A DNA stretch of 47,490 nucleotides from NCBI GenBank assembly GCA_948479395.1, contig CAOLUI010000004.1, positions 1 through 47,490 of the forward strand, given 5' to 3'. The notes beneath the pieces were generated by a model. That model was not told where the DNA came from. It worked only from the letters and a program-made list of their open reading frames with translations, and did no database searches. The translations under genes were made by a program, and so were the position numbers. Positions within the stretch are counted from its first letter, which is position 1. Each line of letters begins with the position of its first letter. The stretch is from an uncultured Bacilli bacterium (lineage in GTDB: Bacteria > Bacillota_I > Bacilli_A > RF39 > UBA660). This document shows positions 6,931-15,169 of this stretch, piece by piece.

Positions 6931-8480
6931 AATGTAAATATAATATCTATCGTTTTATCTTGATAGATATAGATTTTTTCAACTAAATTAATTATTAATT
7001 CTCTAGTTGAATTTTCTAGTGATAAAAATTCATTAACATATTTTTCTATTCTTTTACTATCAACTTTATTCTCATTCATTTGTTCATTTTTAAGATTATC
7101 TATACTTATTTTATTATTCTCTATTTCTTGTTTTAAATTTTCACTTATTCTTAAATATTGTTCTTCATCAATAATACCTTTTAACATATTCATATAGTTT
7201 TTATCTAATGTTTCAGTTAATTTATTATTTGCTATTTCTAAACTTTCAATTTGTTTTTTAATTTTTAAAGTATTATCTTCAAGTTCAATATTACCAATGG
7301 AATCTTTAATTTTATTTTTATCTAAATATTTCTTACAAACATCCTTAATGTTATCTAAAATAACACTTTCTAATACTTCGTAATTATTTGTATGAGTTGT
7401 ACATACATGATATTTTGAGTATGTTCTATAATAATCACATGTTGTATAACTTCTACCAGTTTTATTTTGATACCTAATAGTTATACGATGTTTGCAGTCT
7501 CCACAGTATAAAAGTCCATCTAATAAATAAAATCTTTTTTTCTCTGGTCTTTTAACATTTTTAGGTAAAAGAGTTTGCACATAATTAAAAGTATCTCTAT
7601 CTATAATTGCTTCGTGGGTATTTTCTACAATTATAAACTCATTAGGATTATTTTTAACTGTCTTTTTTAGTTTATAATTAATCTTTTTAGTTTTACCTTG
7701 CACTATATCTCCAACATATATTTGACTTGTAAGAATCGCTTTTATTGTTGTATCAACCCATACACCATATTCTTGTGAAATGCAATTAGTATTTATGCAC
7801 TTTGTATTCCATACATAATTATAATATGATGCTGGTGTTTTAATTTTTCTTTTTGTTAATTCTTGTGCTATAAAGTGGTATGTGTTTCCTTTCAACGCTA
7901 ATTCAAATATTAATTTAACAGTTTCTGCTTGTTCTTCATTTATAACTAAATGATTTTTATTAATTGGATCTTTCATATAACCAAAAGGACATCTTCCTGA
8001 TACATATAGTCCTTCTTTCATTCTAGAATGTAAACTTGTTTTAACTTTTTTAGAAATATCTTTAGCATACATATCATTCATTATTGCTTTAAATGGTGCT
8101 ATATCGTTGTTGGTGTTATCTACAAATGTATCAATACCATCGTTAATGGCAATATACCTTACGTTTTTATTTGGAAAATACTTTTCAATAAGTTCACCAG
8201 TACCTATATAATCTCTACCGAGTCTTGACATATCTTTAGTAATAATCATATTGATTTTACCAAGTTCAATATCTTTAATCATTCTTTTAAAGGAAGGTCT
8301 TTCAAAATTAGTTCCAGTAAACCCATCATCAACATATTCTTCTATTATATTGTAGTTATTTTCATTAACATATTGATTAAGTATACTTCTTTGACTAACA
8401 ATACTATCAGATTCAATATTCCCATCATCTCTTGATAATCTTATATATATTCCTACTTTAAAACTACTATTCCCAATCAT
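6915..8480 (-). CDS. Large serine recombinase of the 3.4-kb element
   Basis: A 521-residue recombinase. The resolvase domain begins VGIYIRLSRDD with catalytic S16; the recombinase domain follows (about 165-290), then a zinc ribbon (CGDCK, about 325-330, with paired Cys/His later) and a coiled coil (about 390-460). The length suits integrases that cut at a two-base crossover. The start is ATG at 8480, preceded by GGGAG and overlapping the stop of the small upstream gene (TAATG). Its stop lies within a few bases of the LysM fragment, so it sits at the element's end, the usual position for an integrase. Confidence 0.92.
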   Translation of the reverse strand: MIGNSSFKVGIYIRLSRDDGNIESDSIVSQRSILNQYVNENNYNIIEEYVDDGFTGTNFERPSFKRMIKDIELGKINMIITKDMSRLGRDYIGTGELIEKYFPNKNVRYIAINDGIDTFVDNTNNDIAPFKAIMNDMYAKDISKKVKTSLHSRMKEGLYVSGRCPFGYMKDPINKNHLVINEEQAETVKLIFELALKGNTYHFIAQELTKRKIKTPASYYNYVWNTKCINTNCISQEYGVWVDTTIKAILTSQIYVGDIVQGKTKKINYKLKKTVKNNPNEFIIVENTHEAIIDRDTFNYVQTLLPKNVKRPEKKRFYLLDGLLYCGDCKHRITIRYQNKTGRSYTTCDYYRTYSKYHVCTTHTNNYEVLESVILDNIKDVCKKYLDKNKIKDSIGNIELEDNTLKIKKQIESLEIANNKLTETLDKNYMNMLKGIIDEEQYLRISENLKQEIENNKISIDNLKNEQMNENKVDSKRIEKYVNEFLSLENSTRELIINLVEKIYIYQDKTIDIIFTFKNVT

Positions 8481-8659
8481 TAATTACTACTCCCTTCGCT
8501 TTGGGAATAATGAGTATGATTGAATGCTAACTCCTTTTTTAAAATATTGCAAGTCGCATTTATCTTTTTTTCTAGTTTGATTTTTAATACATTAGTTATT
8601 GTTTCATTTAAAGATTTTCCATTTTCTTTAAACTTTAAATTAACTTTGTATTTAACCAT
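8480..8659 (-). CDS. Small protein upstream of recombinase, 59 aa
   Basis: Starts MVKYKVNLKFKENGK at the ATG at 8659, 9 bases after GGAGG; the longer frame from 8677 is not needed. The product is a basic, soluble 59-residue protein whose stop overlaps the recombinase start. A protein with a similar beginning (MEVVYNVKYKFKTKEN) lies at the same position before the recombinase of the other element (13000-13143), so the pairing is conserved. A role as recombination directionality factor is a reasonable guess, not shown. Confidence 0.65.
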   Translation of the reverse strand: MVKYKVNLKFKENGKSLNETITNVLKIKLEKKINATCNILKKELAFNHTHYSQSEGSSN

Positions 8660-8759
8660 AGAGTTTAATACCTCCAATAAATTCTATGGTTTTAATTTTT
8701 GTTTTAGTAATATTATTTGGTATATCTATAATATACCTAACAATATTACTTACTATCAT
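8652..8759 (-). CDS. Tiny reading frame, 35 aa
   Basis: ATG at 8759 preceded by GGAGG; the peptide begins MIVSNIVRYIIDI and its stop at 8652-8654 overlaps the ATG of the next gene. Upstream lie two even shorter frames, each with its own GGAG-type ribosome site: a 7-residue MHHAKRR and a 10-residue peptide starting MKIIMEV, between about 8760 and 8815. The series of overlapping stops and starts suggests translational coupling down to the recombinase. Confidence 0.45.
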   Translation of the reverse strand: MIVSNIVRYIIDIPNNITKTKIKTIEFIGGIKLYG

Positions 8760-8917
8760 AAACCTCCATTATAATCTTCATAAACATCATCTCCTTTTTG
8801 CATGATGCATGATACCTCCTATAAAAAGACGAGTCAAGTGCTACACTATAGAAAGTTTTGTCTATCATCCTAAAAATATTGATAAGTTAATTAAATATGG
8901 AACAGCAGGATAAGAAA

Positions 8918-9016
8918 TTTGTGTATCAATTGCAATTAACCCCTTATTGCATAAGGAACTGCATATACACAAAACTGATTTTGCACTTGCAAAATTCATC
9001 CTACTTTGTAGGATGA
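8918..9016. repeat. Hairpin array in gene-free stretch
   Basis: The 300 bases between the tiny frames and the hydrolase hold no gene but three perfect or long hairpins. The first is a long stem with TTTGTGTAT (8918-8926) pairing ATACACAAA (8965-8973) and an inner CCTTAT/ATAAGG (8942-8947/8951-8956). The second is TTTTGCA/TGCAAAA (8979-8994). The third is CATCCTAC/GTAGGATG (8998-9016). They could be an origin-like or recombinase-binding region or a structured RNA. Confidence 0.55.
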
Positions 9017-9054
9017 TATATAGGATAAACTTAATAATAACAATAATTTCAAGA

Positions 9055-9102
9055 ACAAAAAACCATCCTAATTTCTAATTTTCATTAGATTTTATAGGAT
9101 GA
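9055..9102 (-). terminator. Terminator after alpha/beta hydrolase
   Basis: ATCCTA (9065-9070) pairs with TAGGAT (9095-9100) with an inner stem TCTAAT/ATTAGA; on the minus strand the stem is followed by GGTTTTTTG. A strong Rho-independent terminator for the hydrolase gene. Confidence 0.85.
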
Positions 9103-9116
9103 TTAATTTTTATCAT

Positions 9117-10217
9117 TTATTTTAGTCTTTCATTTAAATTCTGTTTTAAATATTCGTTAATAAATTTGTCAACATCTTCAAAAATAATTTGTCGATTATC
9201 AAATATTGTTCTATGATTCCCAGGATATAACTTAAATATTGCACTTAATCTTAAACTTTGATAAATGGATTCTTGTTTTCTAAATCTGTCTTGAGTAACC
9301 GTTCCTAATACCTTATTAATCGCATTCACATCTTGATCGCTAAACAAACTAAATTTAGCAGTATAATTACCATTACTATCTAATATAAACTTTGGTACAC
9401 CATTTTCATCAATAAATGGCGTTGCATTTCCACATTCATCTTTTAATATACAATCTTCTCCTTTATCATTTTTATAATGATATATTTCAAAATTTGGAAT
9501 AGCAGAATCAGATTTATCTGCATCACCCATATAATAGAAAAAAGATATATTTTTAAAAGCATCAAAATCAAAACTTTGAATATCAGAAATTCCCATTGGA
9601 TAAGTGAATTGATATCCTTCAATGTTTGAAACAGGCATTGAAATTGCCCCACCTGTTCCTCCAGCAATAACTGCTTTAATAATCTCTGGATGTAAAAGAG
9701 CAAAATGGGAAGCAAATTTTGCACCTTCAGAATAGCCCGAAATAATTAACTTATCATCTACATTTATTCCACTTGCATTTAAAATTTCTATAGCATATTC
9801 CATCATTGCTTTATGTTGATCCGCCAGATTTTCATACATATATAAATAATCTTTAAATTTAGAATTTTTTGATTTTTTAAAATCATTTTTAAAACAATCA
9901 CTTCCTAAAAAATTAGGTCGAAAATCTTTAAATCTCGGAATTGCTGGAATAATCATAGGATAGCCATTCCCCAAACATAAATGAATAAGCATTGGATCAA
10001 TACTTCCAAAGTCATTTTTTGCATATTGAATTAATTCATCAAATGATGAGCAATTATCTGACATATCCATTGGTAAATTACACGCATATACAAGTTCTGG
10101 ACTATCATTTAATTTTTTGGGAACAACAATTTTAAATGGAAAATTAAATCCTAATTTAGAATTTGGCTCAACATCTATACACCATGTTAAAACCCCTCTT
10201 AATTTAAATTCTTCCAC
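9117..10217 (-). CDS. Alpha/beta hydrolase-fold protein
   Basis: About 366 residues. The nucleophile elbow GYSEG (GxSxG), the helix after it and a late GNHRT that could supply the catalytic histidine indicate a serine hydrolase of the alpha/beta fold; substrate unknown. No signal peptide remains once the start is corrected. The apparent longer frame from 10271 runs through a promoter, so I place the start at the GTG at 10217, eight bases after GGAG. It is the only cargo gene of the 3.4-kb element and has its own promoter and terminator. Confidence 0.75.
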   Translation of the reverse strand: MEEFKLRGVLTWCIDVEPNSKLGFNFPFKIVVPKKLNDSPELVYACNLPMDMSDNCSSFDELIQYAKNDFGSIDPMLIHLCLGNGYPMIIPAIPRFKDFRPNFLGSDCFKNDFKKSKNSKFKDYLYMYENLADQHKAMMEYAIEILNASGINVDDKLIISGYSEGAKFASHFALLHPEIIKAVIAGGTGGAISMPVSNIEGYQFTYPMGISDIQSFDFDAFKNISFFYYMGDADKSDSAIPNFEIYHYKNDKGEDCILKDECGNATPFIDENGVPKFILDSNGNYTAKFSLFSDQDVNAINKVLGTVTQDRFRKQESIYQSLRLSAIFKLYPGNHRTIFDNRQIIFEDVDKFINEYLKQNLNERLK

Positions 10218-10239
10218 ACTATCATCTCCAGTTATTATA

Positions 10240-10248
10240 ATTATAGCA
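10240..10248 (-). promoter_or_regulatory. Extended -10 promoter for the hydrolase
   Basis: TGCTATAAT on the minus strand (10248 to 10240) is a perfect extended -10 box about 23 bases before the GTG start. It overlaps codons of a longer open frame, which argues against the longer start. Confidence 0.6.
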
Positions 10249-10267
10249 TATAAAAAGACATTTTCCT

Positions 10268-10907
10268 TCAAAATGCCTTATATTTCTTCATTATTTTCTT
10301 ATAATACTCATTATTCCCCATAAAAACTCTATCCCCACTTTTTACTATATAATCACTTGCTCCTGTAACAGGAACATAATTTACTCCTATATAAGTTGCT
10401 AATGACTTAACTACTGCCTCTGCTAAATCTTCCCAATTGTTTTTTAATTGAGAAACATCATCTCCTGTACTATCTGCAAAACCGTATTCTACAATAATTG
10501 TCTCGTTATTTGGTGTTTCACGCAGAATATAATAATAATCTAAATCAGGATTACTAGGCAAACGCCTTTGATAATACTTACGAACATTTTGTCCAGCTTT
10601 ACTTAAATTATCACTAATGAGGCTTGATAATCTATCACTGTTACGAAGTGAATAAATGACTTCTGCACCATCGCCACCTCCTGCATTTATGTGATTAGAT
10701 ACAACAATAACATCACTACCTGGTCCATAAAAGCTTTGAACTCTACTAGGTCTAACTTCCGGACTTAACGACTCATCGTTAGTCCTTGACATACTATTTT
10801 CAATTCCTAAATCATTTAAACGCTCATGCATATATTGACTGATCTTTAAAGTTAAATCTTTTTCGGTAATTCCATTAGCAATAGTTCCTGGATCTGTACC
10901 CCCATGT
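10268..10907 (-). pseudogene. Catalytic middle part of the split amidase (Amidase_3)
   Basis: Codes for the zinc amidase domain of N-acetylmuramoyl-L-alanine amidases: HGGTDPGTIANGITEKDLTL (first His ligand), the later SNHINAGGG with the second His, and the catalytic Glu in ETIIVEYGF. The open frame enters from non-host sequence at 10907 with no proper start; the ATG at 10831 is internal. After SDYIVKSGD the frame runs 20 codons into element DNA. The missing first 12 residues are at 19528-19562 and the missing LysM repeats at 6319-6903. Joined, it reads as one enzyme resembling CwlC of Bacillus. Confidence 0.88.
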
Positions 10908-10942
10908 GGAGGAATAGGAAAAATCCAAAATTATCATTTTTA

Positions 10943-11317
10943 TTATAGTTTTATAGTTTCTTTAGAATCTAAACGAGATTTAAACAATGGTAGTTTTTGA
11001 GTTAATGTCTTCTCATTCCAATATTTCAAAATATAATCTTTATTTTCTTTAACCCATTTAACAGCAATATTCTTATTTTTATTAGGAATATTACCAGCTA
11101 AAATAGAAAAGTCATTTAATGATATAGAGATTTCATATTTATCAAATTTTGCATGAACATGGGGAATATTGTGATTTGTTTCATTGGTATGAACTATAAA
11201 TTGTATTCCTTTAAGTTCTCCTATCCTTTCTCTTATCTCATATAATTCAAATACTTCATTATAAAAATTCATTATTGTGTTTGGAATTCCAAAAAAATTA
11301 ACATCATTATCTACCAT
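10943..11317 (-). CDS. DUF4160-like protein
   Basis: A 124-residue protein with the HVHAKFDKYEISISL segment and preceding NIPHVH, the histidine-rich signature of DUF4160, followed by W-V-x-x-N. DUF4160 genes often occur on mobile elements and near toxin-antitoxin-like genes; the function is not known. The start is ATG 11317, after GGGGTGAT, overlapping the end of the recombinase gene by 11 bases, so the two are coupled. It lies at the element's left end. Confidence 0.75.
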   Translation of the reverse strand: MVDNDVNFFGIPNTIMNFYNEVFELYEIRERIGELKGIQFIVHTNETNHNIPHVHAKFDKYEISISLNDFSILAGNIPNKNKNIAVKWVKENKDYILKYWNEKTLTQKLPLFKSRLDSKETIKL

Positions 11318-12929
11318 ATTTATCACCCCAAAATTCAAAGTTCCATTCTATTTCTATATCTCTAGTTTTTGTGTCTTTGTCATAACATCCAACATAAACC
11401 TTATCAATGAACTCATCTACTATCACTCTGTTTAACTCTTTGATATTTTTATATTTCTTTAATATCTCATCTGCTTGTTTTCTTTCCTCTTTAACTATTT
11501 CTAAATTTTTAATTTCATTATCTATTGTTTCAATTCTATTAGTCATAGTTTCTATCTCTTTTAAATAATCAGCAGACATCATATTAAACATATCTTCAGT
11601 AATTGTTCCCTTAACCTTGTCTTCATAAAGACTTCTATAATAGACTTTGTTATCTTCAATCTTTTTATCAAGGTTATACTTTTCTTTCTCTAAAACCATT
11701 ATTGTTTCATTATTACTGGTATATTGTTCTTTTCTTTTGTTATAGAGTTCTTGTAAATTGTTTTGATCATAATAATTTTCTAGTAAATCATTTATTGAAT
11801 CAAGTATTATTCTTTCTACTTCATCCATTCTAATTGCTTTATTATTATCACAAGTATGGTATTTTTTAGCACCCTTACATTGTAAGTATGCTCTTTTTCC
11901 GGTAACTTCACCTTTAACATGGTAAACATTTCTCATAAATACTTTACTACATTCACTACAATAAACTTTTTTAGTTAAGAAATGTATTTCTCCTGTTTTA
12001 ATCGGCTTTTGGTGTGTTCCTAAAATACTCTGTACTTTATTCCAAGTTTCAATATCTATAATTGGCTCGTGAGCATTTTCTATTCTACACCAATCTTTTT
12101 TATCAACCTTTTTAAACTTGTGAACTTTATAACCCATAGAAGTTATCTTTCCTTGTACCAAATTACCAATATAAACTTCGTTCTTCAACATTTGTGCGAT
12201 AGTATCAGGATTCCATTTAACTGTCTTATAATCACAATTAGAACAAACAAACTTGCTACCATTTTGTCTTTTATAAACTGAACGAGGTGGAATATTGTTG
12301 TTATTAAGATATTCACAAATTTTATAGTAACCAAATCCATCAGCATACATTTTAAATATTGTTTTAACAACTTCAGCAGCGACAGGATCAATTACTAATT
12401 TGTGGTAATCATCTTCACTTCTTTCATAGCCATAGGGAGCAAAGCTACCCATAAATAAACCATCTTCTCTTTTGTTCTTTAATGACTTTTTTATATTAGT
12501 TGATAAGTCATCTAAATACCATTCGTTGATTAGTCCATTTATTTGTCTTGACTTCTTGTTAGATTCAATACTTGTATCAGCATTATCAACGATACTTACA
12601 AATCTAACACCCCATTCAATGAATTTATTGTGTAAATATCTTTCAATGACTTCCATATCTCTTGAAAATCTTGATTGTGACTTACATAAAACTAAATTGA
12701 TTTTTCCACTTTCACAATCTCTTATTAGTCTTTCAAAATCAGGCCTATAAATTCCTGCTCCTGAAAAGTCATCATCCGAATAAATATCTACAACATTCCA
12801 ACCATTTTGCTGTGCATACTTTAAACACATACTTCTTTGATTTACTATCGAATCACTATCATCATTTTTATTTATCTTATCTCTATCTTCATCAGATAAT
12901 CTACAATATACACCTACCTTTTCTATCAT
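11307..12929 (-). CDS. Large serine recombinase of the 8.6-kb element
   Basis: A 540-residue recombinase. Resolvase domain with VGVYCRLSDED (catalytic S12) and the conserved CKSQSRFSRD; recombinase domain about 165-290; two zinc-ribbon-like pairs (CSNCDYKT about 227 and CSECSKV about 333); coiled coil about 400-480. I use the ATG at 12929 because GGAGG is seven bases before it; the ATG two codons earlier would overlap that site. Same family as the recombinase at 6915-8480 but clearly diverged. It probably catalysed the insertion into the amidase codons for GHGG. Confidence 0.92.
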   Translation of the reverse strand: MIEKVGVYCRLSDEDRDKINKNDDSDSIVNQRSMCLKYAQQNGWNVVDIYSDDDFSGAGIYRPDFERLIRDCESGKINLVLCKSQSRFSRDMEVIERYLHNKFIEWGVRFVSIVDNADTSIESNKKSRQINGLINEWYLDDLSTNIKKSLKNKREDGLFMGSFAPYGYERSEDDYHKLVIDPVAAEVVKTIFKMYADGFGYYKICEYLNNNNIPPRSVYKRQNGSKFVCSNCDYKTVKWNPDTIAQMLKNEVYIGNLVQGKITSMGYKVHKFKKVDKKDWCRIENAHEPIIDIETWNKVQSILGTHQKPIKTGEIHFLTKKVYCSECSKVFMRNVYHVKGEVTGKRAYLQCKGAKKYHTCDNNKAIRMDEVERIILDSINDLLENYYDQNNLQELYNKRKEQYTSNNETIMVLEKEKYNLDKKIEDNKVYYRSLYEDKVKGTITEDMFNMMSADYLKEIETMTNRIETIDNEIKNLEIVKEERKQADEILKKYKNIKELNRVIVDEFIDKVYVGCYDKDTKTRDIEIEWNFEFWGDKYGR

Positions 12930-12999
12930 AGCCATTCCTCCAATATTACTTGGAAATGACTATTCGTGATAAGAAATACAAGTATATTATAGCTCATAA

Positions 13000-13143
13000 T
13001 TAAGAATTTTTTAACAATAACTCTTGATTTTCTAAACTCATAATGACATTTAGCAATTTCAAATTAAATATATATTTTAATTCATCTTTAGTTTTATTTT
13101 CTTTTGTCTTAAATTTATATTTTACATTATATACTACCTCCAT
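13000..13143 (-). CDS. Small protein upstream of recombinase, 47 aa
   Basis: Reads MEVVYNVKYKFKTKEN and ends LLLKNS; ATG at 13143 lies eight bases after GGGGAGAG. It resembles the 59-residue protein before the other element's recombinase (shared V-K-Y-K then K/E/N-rich helix). Position and size suit an accessory factor of the recombinase. Confidence 0.6.
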   Translation of the reverse strand: MEVVYNVKYKFKTKENKTKDELKYIFNLKLLNVIMSLENQELLLKNS

Positions 13144-13210
13144 TTTTTTTCTCTCCCCTTTTCTCATATTCTATAAATTGATTCCTCCAATCAAAAACAT
13201 CACTCCTTTT

Positions 13211-13675
13211 CTATTTTTTAAATTCTTTCATTAGTTCATCCATCTCTGCAATTTCTTCTTCTGTCATTGGAGCTTCTTTGCAGACTTCAGGATGTTCTAA
13301 CCAATATGGTACAGGTTCTACTTTTTTATATTTATTATTATTTTCTTTTCTATTATTTCTTTTATGGTCGCAACTCTTTGCTACCTCATCATAGCAAGTT
13401 TCTGCTACCTCACAAGAAACTATTGTCGTTATTTTTTCTAGGTTAGGATAAATTCTTCTTTTGTTATTTACATACTTCGTTTTAATATAGTTTAATTTTT
13501 TTAATTTAGACAAAGAATTGGTTATAGTTCTTTTAGATGAATTGATATAATTTGCTAAATACTCATTATTCGCATAACAATAATCTTTTTTTAAGGCAAG
13601 TGATATGATAGTGCTTAATACATCATTTTCAGTTCTTGATAATTTCTTATCATTAAATAATATTCTTGGAGTCAT
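13211..13675 (-). CDS. Winged-helix protein, replication-initiator-like
   Basis: A 154-residue protein with an N-terminal helix-turn-helix region (SRTENDVLSTI, then NEYLANYINSSKRTITNSLSKLKKLNYI), the layout of HTH_36-type domains found at the start of plasmid and integrative-element replication proteins. The C-terminal part is Lys/Asn-rich with WLEHPEVCK and an acidic end. A replication or regulatory role within the 8.6-kb element is likely. The start is ATG 13675 with GGTGAT upstream. Confidence 0.65.
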   Translation of the reverse strand: MTPRILFNDKKLSRTENDVLSTIISLALKKDYCYANNEYLANYINSSKRTITNSLSKLKKLNYIKTKYVNNKRRIYPNLEKITTIVSCEVAETCYDEVAKSCDHKRNNRKENNNKYKKVEPVPYWLEHPEVCKEAPMTEEEIAEMDELMKEFKK

Positions 13676-13774
13676 AACATAATCACCAATAAACTTTAAA
13701 ATAATTATTCTCCTCTCATAATGATAATAAGGACTTTTCTTTCCACTACAATTTTCTATTACATCAAAAAAAGA

Positions 13775-14305
13775 CTAATTAGAAATTCTACTTTCTAACG
13801 AGTCTTTATAGTTCTCTAAATACTCAATATACTTCGTTCTAAAATACTTTTCATTTAACCATTTAACACCAATAGAAGAAACATAGACTTTTCCATACTT
13901 AATATATTTAAGTGAATAAGAAAAATGTTTCTCCATTCTATTTGTTGCTACTCCTATGGCACTTTTTGTTTTATTAAAATGAGTTCTTAAATATTTTAAT
14001 GGTAAATCACAATATTCCATTCGTTCATGTGGAATTTTCAAATAATCTTCTAATACTTCAATATAACTTTCAAGAAACTTAATTTTCAAATCTTTAGGAT
14101 TTCCTTTTTTAAGTTCTACTTCTCTAAACCAAATCAGACATTCTATTGATACTGAAGTAATAATAGATCCATCTACTGTTGACTCTCGATAACTAAATGC
14201 ATTATACCATTTAGAGCTCCGTTTCAATTTCTTTATAATTTTCAAATGTTCTTGATAAGAAAATGAGAGTTCTTTGCAAAGAATATTATAAGGATCAACA
14301 TACAC
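13775..14305 (-). CDS. Hypothetical protein of the 8.6-kb element
   Basis: A 176-residue soluble protein, rich in Lys, Tyr and Arg, with no recognised motif. Its start is uncertain: the frame opens at a GTG (14305), but the clear GGAGGTG site is about 14 bases upstream. Its position between the HTH protein and the non-coding stretch suggests an element-maintenance role, possibly DNA binding; this is inference. Confidence 0.5.
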   Translation of the reverse strand: MYVDPYNILCKELSFSYQEHLKIIKKLKRSSKWYNAFSYRESTVDGSIITSVSIECLIWFREVELKKGNPKDLKIKFLESYIEVLEDYLKIPHERMEYCDLPLKYLRTHFNKTKSAIGVATNRMEKHFSYSLKYIKYGKVYVSSIGVKWLNEKYFRTKYIEYLENYKDSLESRISN

Positions 14306-14389
14306 TTTTCCCGTAAAAACACCTCCTTTTCTTTAAAATCTGGGGTTACTGAATTTTACTCTTTTTACTATTAAAACTATCAAGCATGG

Positions 14390-14466
14390 TGTCTACACAC
14401 CCTTTCTCTTGTTAGGGCATATCCCTAAGACCCTCAATTAGTCTCCGACAGTTTAGGGATTTTTTC
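14390..14466. repeat. Dyads in the non-coding stretch
   Basis: GGTGT/ACACC (14390-14403) is a small hairpin. ATCCCTAA (14422-14429) pairs with TTAGGGAT (14454-14461) and is followed on the plus strand by TTTTT, so it may terminate plus-strand transcription. The gene-free stretch 14306-15169 continues with the features listed next. Confidence 0.45.
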
Positions 14467-14599
14467 AAAAATCTATTATTAATTTTCAAAAAATTAACAA
14501 ATATTACTGCTAATTTTTAAGAAAGTTTTTACTTATAACATCATGTTTTATTTATAAAATTCACTCTCCTCTCTTTATAGAAATATAAAAAAGGGCATG

Positions 14600-14796
14600 A
14601 AAAAAGAGAGATAATATATCTCCCTAAAGTCCATTTTTATATTTTAGAACTACCTATATCAGTTCACATAGAACTAGATATTAAAACAATTATATAGGTT
14701 AATATAGAAGATCTAGGTAAAAGCACACATTTTACCAAAGAAAAAACCTACAAAAATTGTAAGTTTTTATGTTATCTTCTAATTGTCCTATATTAC
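14600..14796 (-). ncRNA. Candidate structured RNA of the 8.6-kb element
   Basis: The minus-strand region after a good promoter (14798-14826) contains, in order, AAACTTACA/TGTAGGTTT followed by T residues, GGTAAAA/TTTTACC, and a large stem ACCTATAT/ATATAGGT (14652-14699) enclosing AGTTC/GAACT (14661-14675). It ends in the terminator GAGATA/TATCTC (14608-14622) with a T tract. Distant AGAAGAT and ATCTTCT also pair. No gene of convincing length is present, so an RNA product is the simplest reading; it might be copy-control or regulatory. Confidence 0.4.
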
Positions 14797-14797
14797 C

Positions 14798-14826
14798 ATA
14801 ATAGCACATTTTTTTAGGACATGCAA
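14798..14826 (-). promoter_or_regulatory. Promoter box, copy 1
   Basis: TTGCAT (14826-14821) and TATTAT (14803-14798) with a 17-base spacer, inside a 25-base sequence repeated at 15014-15038 with one mismatch. The surrounding GTCCTA...TAGGAC is an inverted repeat that could be an operator. Confidence 0.5.
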
Positions 14827-15013
14827 TGGCACGCTTTTGAAAAATCTAATTCTAAAATGGCATTAATCCCTTATAAACAAAGGGAAAAATAGATAAAAAA
14901 ATTTTTTTAAGATTTTTAGTATAAATCAACTTTTATATAAAACTATATTAAATGATTTATACATTATAAAAGAGAGAAATCTAGTCTAAATGTTCTCTCT
15001 CATTATAATTTAT

Positions 15014-15052
15014 CTATATTACCATAATAACACATTTTAAGTGGAAGGTAAA
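15014..15052 (-). promoter_or_regulatory. Promoter box, copy 2
   Basis: TTTACC (15052-15047) and TATTAT (15029-15024) with a 17-base spacer. The -10 part belongs to the 25-base repeat shared with 14788-14812. Downstream on the minus strand lies a hairpin with GAGAGA/TCTCTC arms (about 14963-15007). Confidence 0.45.
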
Positions 15053-15169
15053 CGGAAATCAAGAAAAAATTTATACCCGTTTTGCCCTTTATTTATAAGG
15101 GTTTATAGAAATTTAAAAAAATTATTTTTTTCGCCTTTTTAAAAAAATCAAAAAGATTTATTCTTTATA

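Larger units (their letters stand above)
6897..10336 (-). mobile_element. 3.4-kb serine-recombinase element inserted in the amidase/LysM gene
   Basis: The boundaries are deduced from the broken host gene. The plus-strand heptamer TATC(T/C)CC occurs at 6897-6903 and 10330-10336; joining the flanks across it restores the LysM codons for SGDTLWSIA in frame. The element holds a recombinase, a chain of tiny reading frames, a hairpin-rich stretch and an alpha/beta hydrolase. It has no transfer genes. All its genes point the same way as the host gene. Confidence 0.85.

Noticed and set aside
10117..10323. Plus-strand frame opposite the hydrolase start
   Set aside because: It is antisense to the hydrolase and amidase coding sequence, without a ribosome site or recognisable motif.
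14540..14612. 19-codon hydrophobic frame (MDFREIYYLSFF...) as a type I toxin
   Set aside because: It overlaps the proposed terminator hairpin and has no ribosome site, so chance is more likely.
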